A DNA stretch of 64,000 nucleotides from Mucilaginibacter gossypiicola (GCF_900110105.1 NZ_FOCL01000003.1:806001-870000); one strand, 5' to 3'. Counted from the first letter of the stretch, positions 35,176-44,566 are shown. Notes: generated from the letters alone by a model not told the origin. Numbers and translations: made by a program.

Positions 35176-35221
35176 CAAATATAGGATACTATAGGGCCTC
35201 CTGAATTGTAAAAAACGGAAC
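35176..35221 (-). promoter_or_regulatory. Promoter plus shared motif (copy 3), regulator's own promoter
   Basis: On the - strand TTCCGTTTTTTACAATT (around 35220-35204, one mismatch to copies 1 and 2) precedes the -7 element TATATTTG (35183-35176) at 18 bases. The -7 element is so near the ATG at 35170 that the mRNA would be leaderless or nearly so. Confidence 0.55.
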
Positions 35222-35303
35222 AAAAAATAAAAAGCCGGCTTGCGAACTGCTAAGTAACCGTTTAAAAACGGGATAGATTTATTGACTACACATAAAGTTC
35301 ACT

Positions 35304-35424
35304 GCCGTTGACTTTAGTCAACGGAATAATGATAGTAAAACAAACGACTTTAGCCAAAATACCGCGCGGAAATTGGGGCTAAAGCCGTTTTGTTTTTCTT
35401 TAACCGTTGACTAAAGTCAACGGC
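35304..35424. repeat. Nested palindromic element with CCGTTGACTTTAGTCAACGG arms
   Basis: Two 20-bp palindromes, CCGTTGACTTTAGTCAACGG (35305-35324) and CCGTTGACTAAAGTCAACGG (35404-35423), flank a central inverted pair CGACTTTAGCC/GGCTAAAGCCG (about 35345-35387) around CCGCGCGG. The arms are also inverted copies of each other, so the 121 bases can fold as one long hairpin or three small ones. It fills much of the 341-base gap between the GH43 stop and the AraC gene and may act as terminator. No gene was seen there. Confidence 0.75.
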
Positions 35425-35511
35425 AATGAATAAAGATTTAATCTTGAAATAGTTTCTAAGCAGATCCGTGTGGTAGTTTAAAGAAACTTATCGGTATCCG
35501 ATAATCATGGT

Positions 35512-37653
35512 TTACTTTTTTACATGTACTGGTTTTATACCTTCATGTGTAGGCGTAACCTGTTTAATCAATCCTTTATCATCAAATTCCATTTTATCGA
35601 TACATACTTCACGGTTATATCCTGCGGCATCGCCCATGGTAATCCCTTTAGGATAATTGAACCGGTGGTAAACAATATACCACTCATCGGTACCCGGGAT
35701 TTGGATCACTGAATTATGCCCGGTGCCGTAAATCCCTTTAGCAGCATCTTTGGCAATAACCGTGTTTTGCTCCGGGATTTCGATTGGCCCCAAAGGAGAT
35801 TTTGAAGTGCCGTAATGCACGCTGTAATTAGGGCTGCGGGTGTCGTTTTCCGACCACATGAAGTAATAGGTGCCATTACGGTAAAACACGTAGGTGCCTT
35901 CATTATAATGGGCATACGGGGTTAGGATTTTAGTGGTACCTGGTTTTAACGAAACCATATCATCATTTAATTCGGCTACGGCCATATAACCGTTACCCCA
36001 GTATAAATAGTTTTTACCTGTTTGCGGATCGGCAAAAACATCCGCATCGATCTGCTGGCCGCCTTTAACTCCTTCGGGCAGTTGCGCTACCAAAGGTTTA
36101 CCCGAGTCTGTAAACGGCCCAGCAGGGTCATTTGCAGTAGCAACCCCTATTTTTTGCGCAGCCGCGAAGTAGTAGAAGTATTTATACTCGTTGCCAATCT
36201 TTTTTTCGATGATGCAAGGTGCCCAGGCATTCTTTTTTGCCCAGCTCACATCCTGCGGTAAATCAAGGATTTTACCTTCATCTTTCCAGTTAACCATATC
36301 ATCCGAAGAAAACGCCTTAAAATACTTGCCCGACCAGCCATCAAAACCATCGCTGGTTGGATAGATATAGAACTTACCTGTCTTTTCGGCATATAAGATC
36401 TCCGGATCTGCATAATATCCTGCTATTGCCGGGTTATGGGTTTCCTGGGCGGTAACCTCAAAGGCCTGCGCCTTTTTACCCGCGATAGCTACCGAATACT
36501 TAACCGCTCCTTTTGTAAAATCCTGCGGTTTTGCAGGGCTGATAGCAACACCGGGAAACAAAGTAAAATGAGGATCAAAGGATTTTAGACTTGTACCCGG
36601 TTTTACAGGCAGATAAACTTTATTGGCTGCAGTATCCAAAACGATATTGATGGTTTTTATCTGCTTATTAAGAGGTGAAAGAATTACATCTTCAGGCGTT
36701 TCCCACTTGGCTGTCAACGCGGCCGCTTCTTTTGAGGTTATTGGCATTACCGTGCCATGACGAGGATGGAAATTCATGGATACCTCGTCGTCGATCAGTT
36801 TAAAATTTTCAAGATCGGTTGTCCTGGTGAACTGGTATTTACCTTGCGTATATAGGTCATACATCAAAATATAACCGCTGCCGTCGTTTAATTTGAAAGT
36901 ACCAGCCCCTTCTACCGGGTCTTTGGTTTGCTGTACGTACTTATCCCGTAATACATATCCGGAGGTTAATTTGTTGGATACGGCTATCTTTATACCCGCA
37001 CCCGATCCTTCTGTTTTAAAAAACAGGTAATATTTATTGTTTTTATAAACGATATCACCATCGATACAGGCACCGCCATCCGGCTTAAAGAAAAGCTGTT
37101 TAGGCTCAGTTTCCAGACCTGTAAAATCCTTATTGGCATAAGCATAATAGATCTTGTCGGCCTCCTGGCCAAAACGCATCGACCAATAGATCATATATTT
37201 TTTAGCCTGCGGATCATAAATAGTTTGTGGAGCCCAAACCCTGTTTACACCTGCAAACTTTTCATAAAGTTTGGTGATATCAATGGTTTTGGAGCTCCAA
37301 TGCACGAGATCGGTTGATTTTAGCAACACCATCGAATAATCCGGTCCCCAGCCGTATTTTTCGGTATTCATATCGGTTGTTACCATATAAAAAGTTTTGC
37401 CGTCGGCAGCACGAATAATATGAGGGTCGCGCACACCGCCGGTAGCGCTGATATCGGCCGAATTTAATACCGGGCGATTGTTATTCAGTGCGCGAAAATG
37501 ATAACCGTCGTTGCTGAGGGCAAAACGAATTTCTTCGCCGCCTTTGCCGCCTGTAAAATAAGTAAAGAGGTAAGCGCTGAATTTTTGCTGCGACTGCGCT
37601 ATAGCAGTTGTATATAAGCCAACTAAAACGCCCAGTAAAACTATTTTCTTCAT
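35512..37653 (-). CDS. Bimodular GH43-GH43 secreted glycosidase
   Basis: The 713-aa protein has a signal peptide (1-20, YTTAIAQ) and two five-bladed propeller modules. Module 1 (about 25-320) has the acid triad candidates Asp76 (GGVRDPHII), Asp198/200 (CIDGDIVY) and Glu248 (VEGAGTF). A beta-sandwich linker follows (about 325-402). Module 2 (about 405-705) has Asp416 (YYADPEIL), Asp536/538 (QIDADVF) and Glu585 (YNEGTYVF), with the late HNSV motif (GTGHNSV). Both modules thus keep catalytic residues. GH43 enzymes remove arabinofuranose, xylose or galactose; with GH51 and another GH43 upstream, arabinan or arabinogalactan side chains are likely targets. It is the last gene of the operon. Confidence 0.87.
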   Translation of the reverse strand: MKKIVLLGVLVGLYTTAIAQSQQKFSAYLFTYFTGGKGGEEIRFALSNDGYHFRALNNNRPVLNSADISATGGVRDPHIIRAADGKTFYMVTTDMNTEKYGWGPDYSMVLLKSTDLVHWSSKTIDITKLYEKFAGVNRVWAPQTIYDPQAKKYMIYWSMRFGQEADKIYYAYANKDFTGLETEPKQLFFKPDGGACIDGDIVYKNNKYYLFFKTEGSGAGIKIAVSNKLTSGYVLRDKYVQQTKDPVEGAGTFKLNDGSGYILMYDLYTQGKYQFTRTTDLENFKLIDDEVSMNFHPRHGTVMPITSKEAAALTAKWETPEDVILSPLNKQIKTINIVLDTAANKVYLPVKPGTSLKSFDPHFTLFPGVAISPAKPQDFTKGAVKYSVAIAGKKAQAFEVTAQETHNPAIAGYYADPEILYAEKTGKFYIYPTSDGFDGWSGKYFKAFSSDDMVNWKDEGKILDLPQDVSWAKKNAWAPCIIEKKIGNEYKYFYYFAAAQKIGVATANDPAGPFTDSGKPLVAQLPEGVKGGQQIDADVFADPQTGKNYLYWGNGYMAVAELNDDMVSLKPGTTKILTPYAHYNEGTYVFYRNGTYYFMWSENDTRSPNYSVHYGTSKSPLGPIEIPEQNTVIAKDAAKGIYGTGHNSVIQIPGTDEWYIVYHRFNYPKGITMGDAAGYNREVCIDKMEFDDKGLIKQVTPTHEGIKPVHVKK

Positions 37654-37689
37654 GTATATTGGTTTGTTTTTTTCAAATGTTCACGATAA

Positions 37690-39672
37690 TTATTTGCTCT
37701 TTTTCGCATTTGCGCTGCTAATTCTTACTACGGTCAATGAATAAGCCGGTACGGTGAAGGCCCACTTTTTTTGCAGTTTTATTACTGAGGATTGCGGAAG
37801 AATGGCTTGCGGATTGTCGGCCGAGTTTTTCACTTCCGGATTTCCTGTAATTACAGTAAGCGTTGCGGATTTAGGCAGTTGACTAATTTTTGACAGATCG
37901 GCTTCTCCCGAAAGCTCGGTATTACCCGCATTAGCAATTTTCAGGATAATATCACCTGTAGCAGCATCACGTACAACTGAGGTGCCCGCAGTTGTGTCAA
38001 TTGCTGTTTTTTCACCTTTCAGTTTTATCATACCCGGCAAATACTCATTGCCCGAATTAGCGGCAAACTGCTGCTGAACATAATAGTTTACCGTTGGGAA
38101 AACTTTAGTGCCATTAAAATATATGAGGTTCGGGTTCCAGGAAGTATGACCTATCCTGGCGATAAGCGGGGCGTACGATGCCATCCTCACAACATCACCA
38201 TTACGCTCTAAATTGGTCATATATACAGCTTCTGCCAGGGCATTGAACAAGGTATTACCCCACGAAGCGTATTCGCCTATATATACTTTTGATCGTAGCC
38301 TGTTGTATGAATCATAACGTGCGGTATTTTTCAAAAACCACTGCGGTTTTTCATAATAATGTTCATCAACAATCCCAACCGAAAGCTGATCGGCCAGTTT
38401 CCAACCTTTCTCAAAATCTTCACCGTTTGGACTTGGCCCTACCGTGCCGATGATTTTAATTTCGGGATGGGCCTTATGCACCGCATCATAGATCATCCGG
38501 AAACGTTCTTCAAATACACCGGTGATCTTATCTTCATTACCAATGCCAAGGTATTCCAGATTAAAAGGTGCAGGATGCCCAGCCGCGGCACGTTTTGCAC
38601 CCCATGTAGAAGTGGCCGGTCCGTTTGCATATTCAATGAGATCAAGAACATCCTGTACATAGGCGCTCATTTCTTCCATCGGGATGCCCTTTTGCCCGGT
38701 GCCACCTATTTTCCAGGTACCGCCCGAATTTTGACAGCTCACACCTGCCGCAAGTACCGGCACCGGCTTTGCCCCGATATCCTCACAAAACTGAAAATAT
38801 TCAAAATATCCCAAACCTACCGACTGATGATAATTCCAGATATTACGTTGTTCAACACGTTGCTCAACCGGGCCGATGGTGTTTTTCCAGCGGTAAATAT
38901 TGGCAATACCATCACCGTGAGTAAGGCAGCCGCCAGGAAAACGCATAAACTTTGGCTTTATATCCGCAATAACCTGCGCCAGATCGGCCCGCAACCCATT
39001 TTTATGATTTTTAAAAGTTTCTTCAGGAAACAAGGACACCATATCAATCCCAACTTTTCCTTTTGCCTTGATCAACAACACCAATTTGGCGCTGTCATTA
39101 TCAAAATTCACGTGAATTTGTTCGGCATATTTTTTCCAGCCTTTATTGGCTGTTGTGAATGAAGAAGAACATAATTCTTTACCCTTCCGGTCAATAAGAG
39201 CCACTTTTACTGGCAAAGACCGGCCCGACAGCGCATTCAAAAAAACTGAAAAATTATAGTTTTTACCCGCCTTAACGGGGATACCATCAAACCCTGAATT
39301 TTCAAGCCCTACCCCTTTTTGCCCTTCATCCTGAATATCAAGCAAAATATAATGCGGGTTATTGGGATGAACCGGAGCCGCAGTTTCAACCGAAATTGTA
39401 CCATAACCAAAACCATCGGTCTCATATCTCCAGGCAGTCATCGAATTCCAGTCGCGGTTATCTGCCGGGCTGTATTCAAACGATCGGTTTTGAACAAGTT
39501 CGGCATAAAGCCCTCCATCAGCGGCATAACTTAAATCTTCAAAAAAGATCCCGAATAGATCGGGACTAATCTTTTTGGGTTTTGCGACGTCGGCTTTTTG
39601 CTGGGCGGAGGCTCCCAACCAGGCAAATGCCAATGCTAACACCAATATTGCACAGTCTATTTTTCTCATCAT
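37690..39672 (-). CDS. GH51 alpha-L-arabinofuranosidase
   Basis: The 660-aa enzyme has a signal peptide (1-24, LGASAQ). It starts with ISPDLFGIFFEDLSYAADGG, then a CBM4_9-like insert (about 65-215, WNSMTAWRYE to VGIDMVSLFP). The barrel has KFMRFPGGCLTHGDG, acid/base Glu380 in YLGIGNED and nucleophile Glu467 in VYIGEYASWG, and a C-terminal beta-sandwich ends the protein (AYSLTVVRI). The family releases terminal alpha-L-arabinofuranose. It is preceded by a GH43 gene (14-base gap) and followed by GH43-GH43 (36-base gap), so all three are probably co-transcribed. Confidence 0.94.
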   Translation of the reverse strand: MMRKIDCAILVLALAFAWLGASAQQKADVAKPKKISPDLFGIFFEDLSYAADGGLYAELVQNRSFEYSPADNRDWNSMTAWRYETDGFGYGTISVETAAPVHPNNPHYILLDIQDEGQKGVGLENSGFDGIPVKAGKNYNFSVFLNALSGRSLPVKVALIDRKGKELCSSSFTTANKGWKKYAEQIHVNFDNDSAKLVLLIKAKGKVGIDMVSLFPEETFKNHKNGLRADLAQVIADIKPKFMRFPGGCLTHGDGIANIYRWKNTIGPVEQRVEQRNIWNYHQSVGLGYFEYFQFCEDIGAKPVPVLAAGVSCQNSGGTWKIGGTGQKGIPMEEMSAYVQDVLDLIEYANGPATSTWGAKRAAAGHPAPFNLEYLGIGNEDKITGVFEERFRMIYDAVHKAHPEIKIIGTVGPSPNGEDFEKGWKLADQLSVGIVDEHYYEKPQWFLKNTARYDSYNRLRSKVYIGEYASWGNTLFNALAEAVYMTNLERNGDVVRMASYAPLIARIGHTSWNPNLIYFNGTKVFPTVNYYVQQQFAANSGNEYLPGMIKLKGEKTAIDTTAGTSVVRDAATGDIILKIANAGNTELSGEADLSKISQLPKSATLTVITGNPEVKNSADNPQAILPQSSVIKLQKKWAFTVPAYSLTVVRISSANAKKSK

Positions 39673-39686
39673 AACAGGTTATAAGG

Positions 39687-40646
39687 TTAATTGAACTTTC
39701 GTACTCCTTTGGTGCTTACCTTTTTGATATTACCATCCGCGTCAAAATTTAAACTATCCAAACACAGCTGCCTTAACACAAATGATTCCTTTTGCGGAAA
39801 AATGCGGTGATATAAAATGTAGCGTTGTCCTTTTTCAACAAAGGTGGTATGGTGGCCGGGGCCAATCACGGTACTATCGGCAGAAGTATTTAATATCACC
39901 CGGTGTTCATCTTCCTGAAAAGGGCCGAGCGGACTTGCACCTTTCGCGTAGCCTACCTGGTAAGTGGCATCAATAGCCTTACCTTCCGAAAACATGAGGT
40001 AATAGGTTTGATTGCGTTTAACCATATGTGCACCTTCAAAAAAATGCGGGGTGGTGATATCTTTTGGTGCTCCGTCAAACGAAACCATATCATCCTTTAG
40101 CTTTACGGCCATGCAATGCCCGTTGATCCATTTATATCCCGATCCCCAATACAGATATACGCTGCCATCGGTATCAATAAAGCAATCGGGATCAATATTA
40201 TGTACGTTGGGGTAATCGGTAGATTTAACCATAGGTGTATTGTCACTCTTTAAGTTTTTCCAGGGACCAAGCGGTGTATTGCTCACGCCTCCCCAAACCT
40301 CGCCCCCTACGGCTACATACATGTAAAACTTATTGTCTTTTCCTTTTACTACAGATGGTGCCCAAACCATTTCGTTAAGAGCCGTTGGACTGGTACAGGC
40401 TTGTTTGGTAGGCCAGTTTATGTGGTGCTGTTTAAACTTGATAAAGTCGGTAGTTTCCAGCACGGCCAGCTCCTTATCGCCCCAGGGATCAATTGTGGCA
40501 TAAATGAAAAAATGGCCCTTATCTTTTACAATAGTTGGATCAGCAAAATATCCACCGGTTATTGGATTAGGGATCATTTGCTTTTGCGCACGCGAAGCCG
40601 TACCAGCCAAAACAAGGATAAAAAGGAGAAACAGGCGCTTGGTCAT
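39687..40646 (-). CDS. GH43 secreted glycosidase, first gene of the arabinoside operon
   Basis: ATG at 40646 gives 319 aa; the longer frame would need a TTG at 40670. A signal peptide (to about 20, AGTASRAQ) is followed by one five-bladed propeller with Asp36 (GYFADPTIV), Asp152/154 (NIDPDCFID), Glu204 (FFEGAHM) and the late IGPGHHTTF motif. WGDKELAVLETTDF and APSVVKGKDNKFYMYVAVGG are typical GH43 strands. Arabinofuranosidase, arabinanase or xylosidase activity is possible; the GH51 neighbour favours arabinose release. Confidence 0.88.
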   Translation of the reverse strand: MTKRLFLLFILVLAGTASRAQKQMIPNPITGGYFADPTIVKDKGHFFIYATIDPWGDKELAVLETTDFIKFKQHHINWPTKQACTSPTALNEMVWAPSVVKGKDNKFYMYVAVGGEVWGGVSNTPLGPWKNLKSDNTPMVKSTDYPNVHNIDPDCFIDTDGSVYLYWGSGYKWINGHCMAVKLKDDMVSFDGAPKDITTPHFFEGAHMVKRNQTYYLMFSEGKAIDATYQVGYAKGASPLGPFQEDEHRVILNTSADSTVIGPGHHTTFVEKGQRYILYHRIFPQKESFVLRQLCLDSLNFDADGNIKKVSTKGVRKFN

Positions 40647-40776
40647 ATTGGTAAAATAAAAACACTTCAATATTAAGTGTTATTTTAACAATTAACTAAT
40701 TTTTCATGATTTTATCTCAATTATTTTCCTTGTTTTTCTTTCAGAGGTTGTTTAAAAACGATTGTTTTTGGATGTA

Positions 40777-41023
40777 GAGACGCATCACATGCGTCTCCCG
40801 CGTGCAATTTCCGAGGGAATTAGAAGCCTTTTGAATCGGCCTGTCCGCCGGGAGACAAAAAACTTCCCCGTCCCCTCAGGGTCTCTCATAGAGGACCCTG
40901 AGGAGACACAAGAAATATTTTTACGTAGAGACGCATAATTGCGTCTCCCACATGACAAGCCGCTTTACAAGAGGTTTAACTGCCTTAACCGGCATACGGG
41001 AGACGCAATTATGCGTCTCTACA
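40777..41023. repeat. Cluster of GAGACGC...GCGTCTC palindromes and an inverted GGGTC pair
   Basis: Three 20-21-bp palindromes: GAGACGCATCACATGCGTCTC (21 bp in all, 40777-40797), then a copy at 40928-40947 and its inverted copy at 41000-41019. The last two with flanking GTA/TAC and CCC/GGG form a 100-base inverted repeat. Between them, CCTCAGGGTC/GACCCTGAGG pairs (about 40875-40903). It lies between the GH43 start and the acyltransferase stop and could end transcription of the latter. No gene was seen in 40647-41056. Confidence 0.75.
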
Positions 41024-41056
41024 TTAAAAACCCTCAAACTTAAACAGTATTCAAGC

Positions 41057-42229
41057 TTATATCTTAAGGAAAATCTTATTGCGGTATAAAAAGTATAACA
41101 AAGAAAGCTGCACAAAAACAATGGAAATAGCTGCCCATACCGGTTGCCAGCTTTGAGCAAGATGACCGATAATTCCCCCGAAGAAAAAATTGGCTGTGTG
41201 CTGAAAATCAACCATCCCTTCAGCTGCCAGATAGATCACTATGGAGTTTACCCCGATCAGCACAAAAGGAAAGGCCCATTTTTTGTACCCGGCAACATCT
41301 ATCACCAGGTAAAATACCGAAAGGAAAACCAGGCTCCATCCACCTACAAACATTACAAACGAACTTGTCCATAAACGTTTATTAATAGGGAAAGCAATAT
41401 TCCATAATAATCCTAAACCGATAAGTAAAATACCTACTGCTAATAGCCCAACACCCTTTTTCCACATTGGCCATTTTGCAGATTCAAGCTTCAGGAACTG
41501 ACCTGTAAAAATGCCCAGCATAGCGGTACCGATAGCTGGAATAGTGGATAATATGCCCTCGGGATCATGCACTTTATCATGCAGTCTGCCCGGGAGTAAT
41601 AAACGGTCGACGTATGATTCCAGGCTGCCATTCATCGTTAAAACCCCTGCCCCATAACCGGGTACAGGGATAAGCTCCATTGCAGCCCAGTAGCCCAGCA
41701 ACAAAATGCCAAACCATAAAACCTGTCCCCGGATGTTAAAATTAAGATAGATGACACCTGCAAAAAACCAGGCCAGACCAATACGCCCCAGCACACTTGC
41801 AAACCGGGTATTCTCCAAACCATTAAACTTAAACAAACCGTTAACAACCATCCCTAAAAAAAGCAGGATAATGGTACGCCTGATCATGGAGCCATAAATC
41901 TCCCGCTTTGCTGTAGATGGTAACAGGTGAGGGTAAGCAACCCCATGTTTACCGGCTTTGCCGCCCATTGAATAGGGCATGGAAACACCTGCAATAAACA
42001 AAAACAAAGGAAAGATCATATCATAAAAAGTGATCCCGTTCCACTCGGTATGATGCAATTGTCCCGACATCCATACCATGAGCGGCCAGCCGGTTGCTTT
42101 AGCAAGGGCATGCACTACCCCTTCCCCGCTCATGATCCAAAACATATCAAAACCACGAAGGGCATCTAACGATAATAACCGTACCGGCTTAGTAACGGTA
42201 TTTCCAGGTTTAGCTGCTGATGTATCCAT
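41057..42229 (-). CDS. HGSNAT-like membrane acyltransferase (DUF5009/COG4299)
   Basis: This 390-aa polytopic membrane protein has 10-11 hydrophobic segments. It begins with the family motif RLLSLDALRGFDMFWIMSGE, then FYDMIFPLFLFIAGVSMPYS and SMIRRTIILLFLGMVVNGLF. The family includes the lysosomal heparan-alpha-glucosaminide N-acetyltransferase, which moves acetyl groups across a membrane onto terminal glucosamine; bacterial members (also called NagX-like) are mostly untested. The gene start overlaps the stop of the GH89 gene by one base (TAATG), so the two are translationally coupled. Transmembrane acetylation of a sugar that GH89 then cleaves is an inference. Confidence 0.85.
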   Translation of the reverse strand: MDTSAAKPGNTVTKPVRLLSLDALRGFDMFWIMSGEGVVHALAKATGWPLMVWMSGQLHHTEWNGITFYDMIFPLFLFIAGVSMPYSMGGKAGKHGVAYPHLLPSTAKREIYGSMIRRTIILLFLGMVVNGLFKFNGLENTRFASVLGRIGLAWFFAGVIYLNFNIRGQVLWFGILLLGYWAAMELIPVPGYGAGVLTMNGSLESYVDRLLLPGRLHDKVHDPEGILSTIPAIGTAMLGIFTGQFLKLESAKWPMWKKGVGLLAVGILLIGLGLLWNIAFPINKRLWTSSFVMFVGGWSLVFLSVFYLVIDVAGYKKWAFPFVLIGVNSIVIYLAAEGMVDFQHTANFFFGGIIGHLAQSWQPVWAAISIVFVQLSLLYFLYRNKIFLKI

Positions 42230-44442
42230 TATTTAAGATCGTTACCCATGATTGTTCTGTACTTTTCATATAACTGCCGTGCAACAACTGTGCTGCTGCC
42301 TGCAGGAGCGACGGGATAAGCTTTGGATGAGTTAATCCATTGCCATTCCCAGTTGCTTATTGATTTATCAAATAGCTTAAAGTCGGGTTCTTTACCAGTT
42401 TCTATTGATCCCTTTAATAACTCAAAGAACTTTTGCCAGCGTACCTTGTAAAAATCATTGAGCAAACCGCTCCACTGCCTGCAAGAGTATTCATGCAGCG
42501 GACTATCGGCATCCCCCCAAAGTGTTATCAGGTTGCGGGCATTTTTTTCGTAAAGTGTTTTTTCGCCTGGATTAGTTCCCCAGCTACGGGCATCGGCTAT
42601 CCAAGGCCCCAGCATAAAATCCTTGCGAGTAGCCAGCAGTTTATCCATATCGCTTATCAGGTTAAGGTATTCGGTAGTATACCTGCCAAAAGCTTTATCA
42701 TCCTTATCATGGTAAGCTTTGATCCATTTTAATTGAATTGGCCTGCCGTAGTTAGCCAGCACCTGGCGGGTAATATCAACCAGGTCATAATTAAAACCGC
42801 TGCTTTGTTTACATGCAGGTATGGCGGCTATCATTTTATCCCAGGCAGGCAACAGGTCTTTCCGGTTATAGTTTAAGCGGGTACGGGTCCATACGGCAGC
42901 CGAATCAAGCGTTGGCCGGCCGGTGATGATCGACTCAGCACCGTCACGGATATCCTTACCATTAAAAACAGTGGTCCTGAGCGTTTGCCAGGCATCCAAT
43001 GCATCCTTGCTTTTTACACCATAACGGTTAAATAAGTACTGCGGCAACCACTGATCAAGATCAATTGGCTTATTTTGCCAGGTATTTTGCGTCATCAACT
43101 CATAAAGCACAGGGGTTTGCTCGATGGCTTCCATGGTTAAGCCAATACCAACCATACGCCCCGATTTTGGATCATTGAGCGCCTCGGCAGGCTGTGTTGC
43201 TACCGCCTCTATCCTGCCAAATAAACTATTATTACCACCGTAGTTATGCAGCATGTTCCAAATCCAGGGTTTACCATAAAACGCCTCGGTTCGTTTCCAT
43301 ATCGGTTCATAATCGGTATTCAGGTCAAGCACGATCATATGATCATCAGGTACTGCATTCAATAACGCCTTGATCTGCTCGTTTTGCCAGAATTTACGGT
43401 CGCTGAAAAACAGCCAGCCCTGCATTACCCAAACAGCTTTCGGATCGGCCCCTTTCATGCCGTCGTAAACCCTCGCACTCAATTCCGACAAAAATTTCGG
43501 ATCATTTGAAGGCGGCTCGTTCTCATTAAAAGTATCGGCAGAATACAAATGGTCAGTACCATAAACCTTGGTTTGCTCCTGTATAAATTTCTTGCCGATC
43601 TCCGCAAATAACGGATCTTCCGAATCAAGGATATAAGTATCGGCAAAGCCGTTGTTCCAGTTGGTTTGTTTCAGTTTGGCATTGGGGAAATGCGTTTTAA
43701 ACGATGCAGGCACATGTCCTGTAAATGCAGGGAGCACCGGCTTTATCCCCAACTCACGCTCGCGCTGCAATATTTTGACCTGTAAATCCTTATGACCGGC
43801 TATCCAGCTTGCGGGCAGCGGGCCATCCCATTTATCTATGTTGCCCATATAAAACCAACCAAAATATGCAGGACCGGTAAAAAAGTCCTGCATGTCTTTA
43901 TTACTAAAGCCCATGCTTTTATAAACTTTATCCCATACATATTCCTGCCCGGTTATAGCCAGCGGCATGTTGATGCCGTGAAGGGCCATCCAGTCAATTT
44001 CTTTTTCCCACCGTTTCCAGTCCCACCAGCTCATGCTGTAGCTATAGGTACAATAGTTAAGGTAGTACCGGTATTGATAAGGGGTAGTTTTATGGATCTT
44101 TTTGGCCGGTACGGGCAAACGTACGGGTAAATTAAGGTTAGTTCCGTTCCATGTGATCTGGCAATGTGCATATTCGGTAAGGTAATAATATAAGGCTGAT
44201 GCCACCGCGACACCGTTATTGCCCCTTAATATGATCTTTCCTTTATTTCCTTCTACTTCAAAAACGTCTCTGGCTTCACTTTCAGCGAGTGGCTGAACAA
44301 TAAAATTTTGAGCATAACCGGGCACCACCCGTTTAATTAAAGCATAAGAAGATGGTACATGCAACTGCGCCTGGGTACTGATTATTCCACCGAATACACC
44401 GCACAGCAGCATGCAAATGAAAACCTTTGATTTACCTGTCAT
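42229..44442 (-). CDS. GH89 alpha-N-acetylglucosaminidase
   Basis: The 737-aa secreted enzyme has a signal peptide ending GIISTQAQ (26). The N-terminal domain (about 30-115) has GNNGVAVASALYYYLTEYA. The catalytic barrel has YYLNYCTYSYSMSWWDWKRWEKEIDWMALHGIN (split here as two motifs in one region, 127-157). Catalytic Glu307 lies in ADTFNENEPP and Glu438 in GIGLTMEAIEQTP, at the places of the two catalytic Glu of human NAGLU. A helical C-terminal domain completes the family length. It removes alpha-linked GlcNAc from glycan ends. It is coupled to the HGSNAT-like gene and has no SusCD pair nearby. Confidence 0.93.
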   Translation of the reverse strand: MTGKSKVFICMLLCGVFGGIISTQAQLHVPSSYALIKRVVPGYAQNFIVQPLAESEARDVFEVEGNKGKIILRGNNGVAVASALYYYLTEYAHCQITWNGTNLNLPVRLPVPAKKIHKTTPYQYRYYLNYCTYSYSMSWWDWKRWEKEIDWMALHGINMPLAITGQEYVWDKVYKSMGFSNKDMQDFFTGPAYFGWFYMGNIDKWDGPLPASWIAGHKDLQVKILQRERELGIKPVLPAFTGHVPASFKTHFPNAKLKQTNWNNGFADTYILDSEDPLFAEIGKKFIQEQTKVYGTDHLYSADTFNENEPPSNDPKFLSELSARVYDGMKGADPKAVWVMQGWLFFSDRKFWQNEQIKALLNAVPDDHMIVLDLNTDYEPIWKRTEAFYGKPWIWNMLHNYGGNNSLFGRIEAVATQPAEALNDPKSGRMVGIGLTMEAIEQTPVLYELMTQNTWQNKPIDLDQWLPQYLFNRYGVKSKDALDAWQTLRTTVFNGKDIRDGAESIITGRPTLDSAAVWTRTRLNYNRKDLLPAWDKMIAAIPACKQSSGFNYDLVDITRQVLANYGRPIQLKWIKAYHDKDDKAFGRYTTEYLNLISDMDKLLATRKDFMLGPWIADARSWGTNPGEKTLYEKNARNLITLWGDADSPLHEYSCRQWSGLLNDFYKVRWQKFFELLKGSIETGKEPDFKLFDKSISNWEWQWINSSKAYPVAPAGSSTVVARQLYEKYRTIMGNDLK

Positions 44443-44566
44443 TTACTTTGAATGTTTTAAAGATCACTGAGTTTTTATGAACATCGACCGATGATTTTTG
44501 ATTTTTTTTACCGCGCACTCACATGATGTACAATATCAGGGCAATAAAAACAAAAAAAGGCATATT

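Noticed and set aside
38359..39162. 267-codon open frame on + inside the GH51 gene
   Set aside because: It is antisense to a clear GH51 enzyme with both catalytic Glu; composition (His/Ile/Phe rich) and lack of motifs mark it as a shadow.
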